From NCBI RefSeq assembly GCF_000158815.1, contig NZ_GG657738.1:4695498-4759497 (forward strand): DNA of 64,000 nt, in the 5' to 3' direction. Under the pieces are notes generated by a model. That model was not told where the DNA came from. It ran no database searches and saw only the letters and a list, made by a program, of their open reading frames with translations. The stretch is from Micromonospora sp. ATCC 39149. GTDB lineage: Bacteria > Actinomycetota > Actinomycetes > Mycobacteriales > Micromonosporaceae. Positions 1 through 8,365 of the stretch are shown in pieces. The first letter of the stretch is position 1; every line of letters begins with the position of its first letter. Both the position numbers and the translations under genes were made by a program.

Positions 1-615
1 CCGGTCGGCCAGCGCCAGGGCGGCCGCTGTCTCGTCGACGTTGAACACCCCGACGAGGTGCCGCGCCGGGGTGGGCACCCGGCTGCGCAACCGGACGGGC
101 GCCCCGCCGGCGGCCAACTCGTCCGCCATCGCCAGCAGGTCCTCGGACGGGTCGGCGTCGGCCAGCGTCACGTCCGCGAAGCCCGCGTCGAACAGCGCGG
201 CGGCCAGCGGCACCGCGCGGTCGGCCGGTCCGACCACCGTCACCGTGCTCGCCCGGACGGCGGCCAGCGCCGAACCCGCATCGGCCGAGAAGTGCCGCAG
301 GTATTCCAGCTGCTGCCCGAAGGCCGCCTCCCACTCGGGCGGGACCGCGCCGTCGGCCGGTTCCCGGCGGACCACCCGCCGCTGTTCCAGCGTGTCCAGC
401 AGGTGCCGCACGTACGCCGCCTGGGCGCTGTTGAGCCGCGCCACCAGGTCGTCGACCACCACGCCGGCGTCCAGCAGCGGCGCGAGGCGCTCCACCCACC
501 CTGCGACCGCCCGGCCGCGCAGGGTGAAGGAGCTGTCGGTGGTGCGGATCCAGATGCCGTCCTCCACCGGCACGTAGTACGCGTCGGCCCGCAGGCGCAG
601 TAGTGACCGGCTCAA
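1..615 (-). CDS. TOMM leader-binding / ThiF-like cyclodehydratase partner (TbtF-like), partial
   Basis: This is the N-terminal 205 codons of a protein that runs off the left edge with no stop codon. It reads LSRSLLRLRADAYYVPVEDG and continues with an N-terminal winged-helix-like stretch (D-G-I-W-I-R-T..F-T-L-R-G), then the start of a ThiF/E1-like fold (T-V-V-G-P, residues about 118-125). Proteins of this type in thiopeptide clusters (TbtF, ocin-ThiF-like) bind the precursor leader and deliver it to a YcaO cyclodehydratase, which makes azolines from Cys. The TTG start at 615 overlaps the TGA stop of the dehydrogenase gene (614-612), so translation is probably coupled. The missing YcaO partner is expected to the left. 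Family assignment rests on sequence style and gene order; the partial length limits certainty. Confidence 0.75.
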   Translation of the reverse strand, partial: MSRSLLRLRADAYYVPVEDGIWIRTTDSSFTLRGRAVAGWVERLAPLLDAGVVVDDLVARLNSAQAAYVRHLLDTLEQRRVVRREPADGAVPPEWEAAFGQQLEYLRHFSADAGSALAAVRASTVTVVGPADRAVPLAAALFDAGFADVTLADADPSEDLLAMADELAAGGAPVRLRSRVPTPARHLVGVFNVDETAAALALADR

Positions 616-2251
616 CGGATCGCCTCCAGGGGTGCGGATGCCTCGTCCTGCGTGATGCGGCCCGCCGCGCGGGCCGCGACCGGGTTGATGCTCGACTCCA
701 GGTACAGGCCGCGCCGGTACGCGCCGAAGGCCACCATGAGCAGCGCCGTCCAGCCCGCGTCGCGCAGGCCGAGCGGCTCGTCCAGTTCGCCGCTGGCGAA
801 GCCCAGCACCGGGTGCCCGGTGGCGCCGGACGCGGCGGCGGCCGAAACCATCCGCAGCGCCATGAGCCCGGCGACGTGGTGCTGCACCCGGTAGGCCAGC
901 GGGTCGCCCGCCTCCCGGTGGGGCGAGGCCGCGCCGACGAGCAGGACGATCGCGGGTGCCTGGGCCAGGTTCATGTACCGGCCGAACATGCTGTGCAGCA
1001 CGCGCGCGCCGAAGTCGCCGTCGGCCAGCGTTCGCAGCGACCGCCGTTCGTGGTCGACCAGGTGGGCGCCGGCCGGCAGGCCGGTCACGTTGCGGGCGAG
1101 CAGCACGCACCGCACCTGGTCGAGCGCGGCTCCGCCGCCGGGCAGGTCGCTGTCCAGCGGCGCGCAGGCTTGGTCGAGCCACCGCGCCAGGTCCGCGCCG
1201 GCCAGCGGCGTGGGCCGTAGCTGCTCGGCCAGGGCCGTGCGTGCCCAGGAGGCGGCGACCGGCACCGCCTGCGTCCCCTGCGCCGGCAGCGGGTGGACCG
1301 CGCCGCCGGTGAGGGCGTCGGGCAGCGCGAGTGGCGGCAGGTGCACCGGGCCGGTACGCCCGCCCCGCTCCTGGCATGCCGCGTGCATGCGGGCCGCGCC
1401 GGTGGTCCGGGGCGGACGCTTGGCGGCGCCGGTCCACCGGGCGGGCCGGGGGGTGGGGGCGGAGAGCGCGACCGGTGCGGGCATCGCGGGCACCGGCTGG
1501 TGGGGGTCGACGTCGATCACCGCGACGACCGCCTCGTCCGTCGGGTCGAGGCCGAGGTGGGCCAGAACGTCCCGCTCGTCGGTGCTGAACGTCACCCGGC
1601 AGGACCAGCCCCACCGCCGGGCGACCGACTCGAACTGGCCGATGACGGCGCCGGAGTCCAGGGCACCGATCCGGAACGAGAAGTCGCTGTACTTGTATTA
1701 GTTCTTCCACAATGGTTTGGTCAGGACCATCTGCATGGCGTTCGGGTGGCGGTACCTGCTTTATCGGGCATGGCCCACAGCGCGTGCCGGGTGGCGTCGT
1801 AGTGGTACGTCCCGGCGGGCAGCTGCGGTGACGGGCCGGTCAGGACGTAGCACTCGGCGGGGAAGGTCACGCCGCCGGACGGCACGGGCCGGCGGAGCTG
1901 GAAGTGCGGGTCCCGGTGCACCGCCCTTGGCTCCTCCGGGCTGCTCTTGGCGATGCCCCAGGGGTGCCAGCGCACCCCGGTCAGCCCGTAGCAGGCTTGC
2001 AGGTAGCCGCCGATCCAGGTGGTCGGGGAGCCGGAGGCCAGCGCCTTCGCCTCCTCGGGCCCGCCGGTGCCCAGCGCGTACGGCAGCGGCGCGAGCGAGA
2101 CTCTCGGCAGGTCCGGATACCAGCGGAACGGGCTCGGGATGGCCGCCCAGTCGATGCTCCAGCCGGCCGGGTAGACCTCGTCGAACGTGCCGCGCAGCCG
2201 CCGGGTGAACCGTTCGACCTCGGCGGGCCCGAACGGCGCAGGCGCACTCAT
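612..2251 (-). pseudogene. SagB/TbtE-type azoline dehydrogenase, interrupted by frameshift and stop
   Basis: The intact enzyme would be an FMN-dependent nitroreductase-fold dehydrogenase that oxidises thiazolines to thiazoles. The N-terminal half is open from ATG 2251 (overlapping the upstream stop as ATGA) to a TGA at 1723-1721. It contains LRRPVPSGGVTFPAECYV and GTYHYDATRHALWAM, both typical of the family. The C-terminal half is open in another frame to the TGA at 614-612 and contains YKYSDFSFRIGALDSG and W-S-C-R-V-T-F. Reading across the junction gives HPNAMQMVLTKPLWKN, a TAA at 1700-1698, then YKYSDFSF; this resembles the family's F-W-x-N-S-F-K-Y-N-S-F block. The fragments therefore belong to one gene of about 545 codons with a frameshift somewhere in 1724-1760 (net -1 or +2) and a nonsense codon. 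A TAC to TAA change would explain the stop. True decay and sequence error are both possible. Confidence 0.72.
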
Positions 2252-3351
2252 CGCGCCGCCTCGGACTCCGGCTGCACCGACCGGATGATCTCCACCGCGT
2301 CGAGGCCGAACTCCTCCTCGAAGCTGCGGGCGACGAGGTGGAACAGGGTGTACCGGTCGGCCAGGGTGAACCCGAGGCGGTAGAGGTGCCAATGGGTGTA
2401 TCCCTGGGCCAGCCGCGAGGCCAAAAACCGTCGGTCCTCGCGGATCATGCCCTGGAAGTAGGGGTTGTCGGCGATCGCGCGGTGGATGCCGGCGACCGCC
2501 GGCGTCGGCGCGTCGGCCAGCCAGGGCACCTCCGGCCGGCGGTAGAGGCCGTCCGGCGACGGGGCGAGCTTGACCAACTCTCCGTTGCGCGGGTTGGCGT
2601 ACAGGAACAGCCGGCCCTCGTCGAAACCCTGCTGGATGCGCGGCAGGTACGAGCGCAGGACGTGGGTCCACTCCCCGGCGAACTCCGGCAGGCCGGACAG
2701 GTCTCCCTCCGGCTCCTGCAGGGCCTCCACCAGTTCCCGGGCCCGGGCCCGCAGGCGGTCGCGGTTCATCTCGTAGCGCCGGTTCTGCTTGGCCCGCACC
2801 GCCTCCGGGTCGCGGATGAGCAGCAGGTATCCCTCGTAGGTGGCGAGGTAGGAGAGGTACCCGGCGCGGAAGCCGAGTTCACCGAGCCGCCCCGGCAGGC
2901 GCGGCCCGAGCAGCGCGCCGGTGCAGACCAGGAGGTCGAACGCGTGCGCCATCCGCAGCGCTCGGTCGCCCCGGGTGAGGCGCAACGACCGGACCGCCAG
3001 CGGCGTCGTCTCCGCCCAGAAGGACTCCAGCATGTCCAGGCCGCCCGGCCCGCCCAGCCAGTCGTGCTCGTAGTTGTACGGCCGGTCGACGAACATCTCG
3101 TTGGGGGCCGCCGCGCCGACGGCCTGGGTGGCGATGTGGGCCTTGAGCCGCTCCACCACCGAACGGGTGGAGCACCAGATGCGCAACCGCAGGTACGGGG
3201 TGCCCCGGTGGTTCTCGCGCAGGTAGAACCACCGCTCGGTCTCGCCGAGCTCCATCGAGTGGTCCAGCAGCGGCGCGGCCACGTCCAGCAGGATGTCCTC
3301 CTGCACCGACCAGGGAACGTTGACCGTGAGCTGGAAGCTGTTGTTAGACAT
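2248..3351 (-). CDS. thiopeptide-type [4+2] cyclase homologue (TbtD-like)
   Basis: This 367-residue protein belongs to the thiopeptide-type biosynthesis family related to the C-terminal domain of LanB dehydratases. A family signature near residues 40-60 reads E-R-W-F-Y-L-R-E-N-H-R-G-T-P-Y-L-R-L-R-I. In thiomuracin and thiocillin clusters the equivalent protein (TbtD/TclM) joins two dehydroalanines into the central six-membered nitrogen ring and closes the macrocycle. In a thiostrepton-class product the two residues would be core Ser5 and Ser14. The assignment as cyclase rather than eliminase comes from its position between the TbtC-like and dehydrogenase genes, matching tbtB-C-D-E. The start is ATG 3351 with an AGGAGTAGCC ribosome site, and it overlaps the upstream gene by 8 bp. 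Confidence 0.8.
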   Translation of the reverse strand: MSNNSFQLTVNVPWSVQEDILLDVAAPLLDHSMELGETERWFYLRENHRGTPYLRLRIWCSTRSVVERLKAHIATQAVGAAAPNEMFVDRPYNYEHDWLGGPGGLDMLESFWAETTPLAVRSLRLTRGDRALRMAHAFDLLVCTGALLGPRLPGRLGELGFRAGYLSYLATYEGYLLLIRDPEAVRAKQNRRYEMNRDRLRARARELVEALQEPEGDLSGLPEFAGEWTHVLRSYLPRIQQGFDEGRLFLYANPRNGELVKLAPSPDGLYRRPEVPWLADAPTPAVAGIHRAIADNPYFQGMIREDRRFLASRLAQGYTHWHLYRLGFTLADRYTLFHLVARSFEEEFGLDAVEIIRSVQPESEAAR

Positions 3352-4366
3352 GGCTACTCCTGCTTGTCGACATGGTGGCGTCCGCCGTGTCCGGCATGGC
3401 GGTGCCGGCCAGATCCAGTGCGGCGCGGTGGCCCAGGTACGCGACGAAGCACTCGCCCTGGGGCCGTACGTTCATCCGGTTGTTGGTGGTGTGCAGGTAC
3501 TGGCAGACGAGCGCGGCGAGCGCGACGAACGGAGGGGCCTCCGGCGCCACCTCGCCGGGCCACACCTGTCGGGCCGCCACCAACGGCCGGAGGGCGGCGA
3601 GGGCGTCACCGAGCAGGCGCTCCCACGCCTGGCCGAGCCCGCCGCCGACCGGATCGCCACGGTCGACCGACCGCAGCAGTCTCCGGTAGGTGTCCGCCTG
3701 GTGCCGGTACTGTCCGTCCCAGGCGGCGAAGAGGCGGTCGGGGTCGGGCACGTACGGCGCCCAGCGTTCGCGGTAGTGACGCAGGAACACGGTGCGTGCC
3801 GCCGCGTCGAGGCCGAGCGCGCGGGCGGAGAGCAGGAGCAGTTGCAGGGAGATGCCCAGCCGTGCGCGGTCGACGGGAACGGTGCGGATCACCTCGGCGG
3901 TCAGCCGGGAGCTGCCGTCGAACACCTGCTCCGCGATGGCGACGCCGCGCGGGCCGCCGTATTTGGCCAACTCCGGTTCGTAGTCGATCCACCGCAGCGA
4001 GTTCGGTGGCTCCGGCTCGGTCACCTGCCCGATCTCGTCGGTGCCGTGCTCCAGGCGGCTCAGGTGTCGCAGCGAGTCGCGCACCCTCTCCGGCTCCAGC
4101 CCCGCGGGCCCGGGATGTTCCCGCAGGTAGGCGGTGACCGTGCGTTCGACGTCGGCGCGGACCGCGTCCGCATCCGCCTCGGCGACGCGCAGCCGCACCC
4201 GTACGTGCGGGCCACGTTCCCAGTGCCGCAGGAAGAACGCCTGCCGGGCAAGCCCGCGTGCGCGCAGCCCGTCGATCATCGGCAGCAGCAGGCCGGCGAG
4301 CAGCGGGTCGGGATCGTCGTGGTAGAACACGTGGCAGGACAGCCAGCGCGTGGCGTCGTCAGTCAT
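3344..4366 (-). CDS. thiopeptide dehydratase elimination protein (TbtC-like)
   Basis: A 340-residue protein of the thiopeptide-type (LanB C-terminal, glutamate elimination) family. It starts WLSCHVFYHDDPDPLLAGLL and has the block A-F-F-L-R-H-W-E-R-G-P-H-V-R-V-R-L at about residues 43-59, which is characteristic of this family. The predicted role is to remove glutamate from glutamylated Ser/Thr of the core, giving Dha/Dhb, in partnership with the glutamyl-transfer protein encoded just upstream. The split of transfer and elimination into two proteins is normal in thiopeptide clusters. The start at 4366 overlaps the upstream gene's end by 8 bp and its own end overlaps the next gene, so the series is probably one translationally coupled operon. 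Confidence 0.82.
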   Translation of the reverse strand: MTDDATRWLSCHVFYHDDPDPLLAGLLLPMIDGLRARGLARQAFFLRHWERGPHVRVRLRVAEADADAVRADVERTVTAYLREHPGPAGLEPERVRDSLRHLSRLEHGTDEIGQVTEPEPPNSLRWIDYEPELAKYGGPRGVAIAEQVFDGSSRLTAEVIRTVPVDRARLGISLQLLLLSARALGLDAAARTVFLRHYRERWAPYVPDPDRLFAAWDGQYRHQADTYRRLLRSVDRGDPVGGGLGQAWERLLGDALAALRPLVAARQVWPGEVAPEAPPFVALAALVCQYLHTTNNRMNVRPQGECFVAYLGHRAALDLAGTAMPDTADATMSTSRSSHV

Positions 4367-6986
4367 CGTCGCCTCCCACGGTCTCCAGCAGGTACTCGCG
4401 CACCCGCGCGTCCGGCCCGCCCCGGCCGACCTCGGCGCCCGGCAGCGGAAGGCACTCCTGCAGCGTCAGGTCGTCGTCGACGCGGCTCAGCGTGCGCTGC
4501 CAGGCCCGCACGCTCGTCACGCTGGTGAAGTCCACGAGCGCGGGCTTGCGGGCCGCGGAGGACGGGAACTGCACGAGCGAGCGCGCGTTGCGCCGGCGCT
4601 GTTCCGCCTCGAGCGGGACGAGCGGATCCGACAGCGTGAACTGACGGGAGAAGACCAGGTCCGGCAGGCCAAGGTCGTGCTGCCAGCGGCGGATCTCCCG
4701 GTAGCCGGCGAGGCCGTCCTGCCCGGCGACGGCGGGCAGGCTCGCGGGCGGCAGCTTCCAGGTCCGTCGGGCCACCACGACGCTGCCGACACGCACCCGG
4801 GGGTACGCCCGCACGCCACGGTCCGCTCCGGTCGACGGCTGCCGCTGGTCGACGCGATCCCACCAGCCGAGGTTGGCCAGCGATCCGGTCGAGAAGAAGG
4901 AGAGGAAGCGGTAGAACTGCGGGGCGAGCTCGTTGAGCAGGAAGTTGAGTGGGACCAGCCGCAGCGGCGGGCCGTCCCGGCCCACGGTGAGTTCCAGCCG
5001 TCCCCCGTGGACCCGCGCCCAGCAGTCCTCCAACGAGATGCCCGCGCCCGGCCAGCCGCCCGGGGTGCCGCAGGGGTAGCGCAGGTAGCGCGGCAGCAGG
5101 GCCGGGTGGATGTTCGCGTTGATGCCGAGCACGGCGGACAGGTCGACGGACCGGATCGGCGCGGTGTCGGGCTCGGCCAACTCGCGGCGTACCGTCTCGG
5201 TGAAGCGTGCCGCCGCCGCGTCGGCCGCCTCGAAGGAGTAACAGAACCGGGAGATGGTGCGGCCGTAGCCGATCGCCGAGGAGTTCAGCACCAGGCGCTC
5301 CGCGCCGTCCTCGCCGGCGTAGCGCTGCACCTGCCAGCTCACCCGCGCCCAGCGCGACACCCAGTCGGGCTGGTCGGCCAGTGCCCGTAGGCGCGCCGGG
5401 TCGAGGACGACCTCGGCGTCGCCCGGCGTGCCGGGGTCGACCATGCCGAGGACCTGGTCCTGGAGCTGGCGCAGGGCCACCGGGATCGGCGCGTGCAGGT
5501 CGACCAGGCGGGCGATCAGCGCGTTGCGCGCCCTGGGCACGGACAGGGCCGAGTAGAGCGTGAGCAGGCGGTGCGGCCCGGGGCCGAACATCGCCTCGAC
5601 GACCTGCGCCACGGTGGCCCGGGTGTGGGCGTGGTCGTCGAACCACGGTACGACCCGGTGCAGCGCGGCGAGGGTGTCGAGGTGCGACTCCCACCGAGCT
5701 CGGGGCTCGGCCAACGGCCGGGGGTCGACCGCGTCCTCGTACATCAGGGTGCGGGCGAACTCCAGGGGCGGCAGGTCCACCCCGCACAGCCCGGCCAGCG
5801 CCGCGATCCGGGCGCGCAGCTCGGCCAGCAGGTCGCCGCGCTGCCGCGGGTCCGCCCCGGCGAAGGCGGTCTCCGCGTCGAGCAGGGCGCGGACCGCGTC
5901 GCGCAGCTGTTCGGGGCAGTCCCCGGGGAGCAGACGGAGCAGGGCGCGCAGCGGGTCGCCGTCCTGTTCGCCGAGGCCGAGGTCGGCGGCGAGGACGCCG
6001 GCCTGCTGGAGGCCGACGACGTCCGCCTCGCCGCCGCCAGTCGAGGCGCACCGGCGAATCAGCTCGGCCCGGGTCACCGGGTCGTCCGCGGGCAGCCGGA
6101 GCACCTCGGCGAGGGTTTCGGTGCGGGGCAGGCGGACGATGCGCTCGGTGAGCGCGGACTCGGCGGTGCCGTCGCGGCCACGGACGAGGAACGACACGGT
6201 GTCGGCGGACGCGGACACGACTGGTGCCCGCCGGAGCGTGGCGTGCTCGCGGAGCGCGGGATGGTCGGCGAGCGTACGTTCCACCCAGTTGACCAGCTGG
6301 CGGGGCAGGCGGCACACGGAGCGGACCTGGTCCGGCTCCGGCTCCGGCGCAACGTCCGACTGGAGCAGTACCGGCCGGGTGTGGGTGAGCTGACCGAAGG
6401 GCGACGGCTTGAGGATGCTGCGGGTGACGAGGTTGACGAGGGTCGCCTCGGTGGTCCGGGCCCGCTTGTCGCGCCCGGCACCGGTCGCGACGTCGTCGGC
6501 GAACCGGTCGATGTTGTGCAGCAGGCTGTCGGCCGTGAGCTGGGCGCCGGCGCGCAGGGGTGCCTGCCGGGCCAGGTCGGCCAGCGCCTGCTGCTCGGTC
6601 GACCAGCTGGTGTCGTACTCGGTCGGCAACAGCGCGGACAGCGACTCCCGCCGGGCGGCGAGGGCGGCCAGCGCCGGTGCGCCGGGCACGGCGTGCTCGA
6701 CGAGCACCGCGAGGTCGTCGGCCTCGACGGGTGCGCCGCGGTGCAGGCGTCGGCGGGTGCGCAGCACCTCCGCCCGGAGTTTCCGGTCGGGCAGCTCCGG
6801 CACCAGCGAGGTGGCCGCCTCGGCCACCCGGGGCGCGTGACGCGACCAGTCCCGGTCCAGTACGGCCAGTTCGGTCAGCAGGTCCGCGAGTTTCGGTGAG
6901 CGGAGATCTTCCAGGGCGGACGCCGGCAGGGCGGACACCCGGACGACGCCGTATCCGGCGAGCCTGGTCTCGGATGAAGGCGACAC
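4359..6986 (-). CDS. split LanB dehydratase, tRNA-dependent glutamylation protein (TbtB-like)
   Basis: An 875-residue protein with the lantibiotic dehydratase N-terminal domain. It would transfer glutamate from Glu-tRNA(Glu) to Ser and Thr side chains of the precursor core, the first half of dehydration. Visible family features include T-L-V-N-L-V-T-R-S-I-L-K-P-S-P-F-G-Q-L-T near residues 180-200, which matches the R-x-x-x-x-P-x-G-x segment of LanB proteins, and the late R-Y-L-R-Y-P region. The elimination domain is absent and is supplied by the next gene. The GTG start at 6986 directly follows the stop of the hydrolase gene. With so many Ser/Thr in the core (up to nine), this enzyme's selectivity would shape the product. 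Confidence 0.88.
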   Translation of the reverse strand: MSPSSETRLAGYGVVRVSALPASALEDLRSPKLADLLTELAVLDRDWSRHAPRVAEAATSLVPELPDRKLRAEVLRTRRRLHRGAPVEADDLAVLVEHAVPGAPALAALAARRESLSALLPTEYDTSWSTEQQALADLARQAPLRAGAQLTADSLLHNIDRFADDVATGAGRDKRARTTEATLVNLVTRSILKPSPFGQLTHTRPVLLQSDVAPEPEPDQVRSVCRLPRQLVNWVERTLADHPALREHATLRRAPVVSASADTVSFLVRGRDGTAESALTERIVRLPRTETLAEVLRLPADDPVTRAELIRRCASTGGGEADVVGLQQAGVLAADLGLGEQDGDPLRALLRLLPGDCPEQLRDAVRALLDAETAFAGADPRQRGDLLAELRARIAALAGLCGVDLPPLEFARTLMYEDAVDPRPLAEPRARWESHLDTLAALHRVVPWFDDHAHTRATVAQVVEAMFGPGPHRLLTLYSALSVPRARNALIARLVDLHAPIPVALRQLQDQVLGMVDPGTPGDAEVVLDPARLRALADQPDWVSRWARVSWQVQRYAGEDGAERLVLNSSAIGYGRTISRFCYSFEAADAAAARFTETVRRELAEPDTAPIRSVDLSAVLGINANIHPALLPRYLRYPCGTPGGWPGAGISLEDCWARVHGGRLELTVGRDGPPLRLVPLNFLLNELAPQFYRFLSFFSTGSLANLGWWDRVDQRQPSTGADRGVRAYPRVRVGSVVVARRTWKLPPASLPAVAGQDGLAGYREIRRWQHDLGLPDLVFSRQFTLSDPLVPLEAEQRRRNARSLVQFPSSAARKPALVDFTSVTSVRAWQRTLSRVDDDLTLQECLPLPGAEVGRGGPDARVREYLLETVGGDDD

Positions 6987-7712
6987 TCAGCTCTCCCCGT
7001 CGTGTTGCGCGGCGCGCCGCTCGTGGAAGGTGGTCCGCCGCGTGGTGATGCGGGCGTCGAAGTCGTCGACGAGCGTGGCGAAGAGCCGCGGGCTGTCCTT
7101 GGGCACCAGGTGCCCGGCTGCCGGCAGCACCGCCACGTCCGCTGCGGCGGCCACCGGCTGTACCGCGATCCGCTCGGCCTCCAGCAGCGCCCCGTTGGCG
7201 AGCAGGACCGGGACGTCGAGGTGCCCCAGGTGGTCCCTGTCGGGCAGGCGGAGCCGGCCGCTGGACAGCTCTTCGAGGGTGAGGGTGAGCAGGTGAGGCC
7301 ACTGGGGACCGTGCAGCTTCTCGAAGTGGCGGCCGGTGTCCGGGCTGCGCTCGGCCAACCGGATGAAGCCGGAGAGCCACCGTCGCAGCGTGGCGTCCTG
7401 GGCGGTGAAGGAATAGCCGGACACGACCACTCCCCGGATCCGGTCGCCCAGTTCGGCTGCTGCTCGCAGCGCGACGGCGGAGCCGAGGTACGAGACACCG
7501 ACCAGCAGGGACGGCTCGCTGCCCAGTGCGGCTGCGGCCACGACCCGCTCGACGGCGGTGTGGCTGAGCTTCTCCGGCACGGGGTCGTCGGCTCCGTGGC
7601 CGGGCAGTTCCACGGCGGTGACGGACCGGTCGGCCCACAGCGGCAGGCAGGGGCCGTAGTGGAGGTCAGCGGTCCCCAGCAGGCCGGGTACCAGGATGAG
7701 CGGAGAAGCCAT
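6987..7712 (-). CDS. alpha/beta hydrolase (possible TsrI-like leader peptidase / side-ring cyclase)
   Basis: A 241-residue alpha/beta hydrolase. The nucleophile elbow is G-V-S-Y-L-G with Ser74, an oxyanion-type loop follows the first strand (LVPGLLG), and the C-terminal His is probably His201 in PAAGHLVP. In thiostrepton biosynthesis an alpha/beta-hydrolase protein (TsrI) both removes the leader peptide and opens the quinaldate epoxide to close the side ring. The position next to the precursor and dehydratase genes makes the same role plausible here, but this is inference. ATG 7712 is chosen because a GAAGGGGG ribosome site lies upstream; in-frame starts at 7742 and 7781 would add up to 23 residues. 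The AT-rich stretch at about 7790-7835 may contain its promoter. Confidence 0.75.
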   Translation of the reverse strand: MASPLILVPGLLGTADLHYGPCLPLWADRSVTAVELPGHGADDPVPEKLSHTAVERVVAAAALGSEPSLLVGVSYLGSAVALRAAAELGDRIRGVVVSGYSFTAQDATLRRWLSGFIRLAERSPDTGRHFEKLHGPQWPHLLTLTLEELSSGRLRLPDRDHLGHLDVPVLLANGALLEAERIAVQPVAAAADVAVLPAAGHLVPKDSPRLFATLVDDFDARITTRRTTFHERRAAQHDGES

Positions 7713-7850
7713 CCTGTCGTCGCCCCCTTCTTCGACAGGCATGCGGGCACGCGGCACGCGCCCGGGTGCTGCGCGTGTCATCTGATCGTGGACAAATTTT
7801 TATGATGAAAGTGAATTGCTGAAAGGGTAATTGGCAATGAGCGGATCGCC

Positions 7851-7907
7851 CCCCGCGGAAAACGGGGCGGCCAAGCCGTGACCTGGCTGCGGGAGTCTTC
7901 CGCGGGG
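7851..7907. terminator. long inverted repeat between precursor and hydrolase genes
   Basis: CCCCGCGGAA (7851-7860) is perfectly complementary to TTCCGCGGGG (7898-7907) across a 37-base loop that itself can fold. It sits 48 bases after the precursor stop and about 140 bases before the hydrolase start. It could partly terminate or stabilise the precursor transcript so that precursor mRNA exceeds enzyme mRNA. No T-tract follows, so classical termination is uncertain. Confidence 0.45.
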
Positions 7908-7954
7908 AGCAACCACGCGTTGTGCCAGTTCGGTCTAGACCAGGCGCCGAAGCG

Positions 7955-8131
7955 TCAGGAGCTACAGCTGCAGGTGCAGATGCAGGTGGTGCAGGAAGAC
8001 GACGACGTCATCGTCTCGGTGAGGTCGGCGGTGTCCAGGACGGTCTCGTCCAGGTAGTCACCGATCTCGAACGTGTCGATGTCCAGGCCGGTGAGGCCGT
8101 CGACGCCGACAGTGGTCGCGTTCGCGTCCAT
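7955..8131 (-). CDS. thiostrepton-class thiopeptide precursor peptide
   Basis: A 58-residue precursor. The leader (residues 1-41, ending D-L-T-E-T-M) is acidic, as usual for thiopeptides. The proposed core is residues 42-58, TSSSSCTTCICTCSCSS. Thiostrepton's core is IASASCTTCICTCSCSS, so positions 5-17 are identical and positions 1, 2 and 4 differ (Thr, Ser, Ser for Ile, Ala, Ala). The leader/core split of 41/17 is the same as I recall for thiostrepton. Ser5 and Ser14 would form the central ring, Cys6/9/11/13/15 the azoles, Thr12 the side-ring ester and Ser16-17 the dehydroalanine tail. ATG 8131 has an excellent GAAAGGAGG ribosome site. A longer in-frame reading from 8350 is possible but would cross the promoter and has no better start. 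Confidence 0.95.
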   Translation of the reverse strand: MDANATTVGVDGLTGLDIDTFEIGDYLDETVLDTADLTETMTSSSSCTTCICTCSCSS

Positions 8132-8180
8132 GCGTTCCTCCTTTCGTTGCTCGATGCGCTTTCTGTGAATTGCCCTCCAC

Positions 8181-8248
8181 CCGCACAGTGCGGTATCCGG
8201 ATGAGTGGGAGGCATTGACATAAGACCATATTGCCCAAGGTCATGCAA
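8181..8248 (-). promoter_or_regulatory. precursor promoter with downstream palindromes
   Basis: Reading the minus strand, TTGCAT (8248-8243) and TCTTAT (8225-8220) are spaced by 17 bases, giving a plausible sigma-70-type promoter for the precursor gene. Downstream in the 5' untranslated region are two palindromes, CCGCAC-A-GTGCGG (8181-8193) and ATCCGGAT (8195-8202). They could be an operator or a 5' mRNA hairpin. This intergenic zone is clearly less GC-rich than its surroundings. Confidence 0.45.
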
Positions 8249-8274
8249 GAAAGGAGAAGGTAGGGATTTCACTG

Positions 8275-8304
8275 TTGCGACGTCGTCAGCGTGCGTGGTA
8301 GCTT
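8275..8304 (+). promoter_or_regulatory. candidate promoter for the plus-strand tailoring operon
   Basis: TTGCGA (8275-8280) and TAGCTT (8299-8304) are separated by 18 bases, about 60 bases before the P450 start. The divergent arrangement with the precursor promoter suggests shared control of the two arms of the cluster. Sequence match only; no transcription data. Confidence 0.4.
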
Positions 8305-8365
8305 GAGCCGTAGCCACACGGTAGATGCAACTATGTCGATCATCATGCACGGGGGAACGTAGGCT

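Noticed and set aside
4363..7638. A 1091-codon frame overlapping the dehydratase and hydrolase genes
   Set aside because: Arg/Pro-rich shadow on the same strand; the true frames carry LanB and alpha/beta-hydrolase motifs.
7955..8350. A 131-residue reading of the precursor gene
   Set aside because: It would begin upstream of the candidate promoter, with no ribosome site, while ATG 8131 has an ideal one and gives the 58-residue size expected for thiostrepton precursors.
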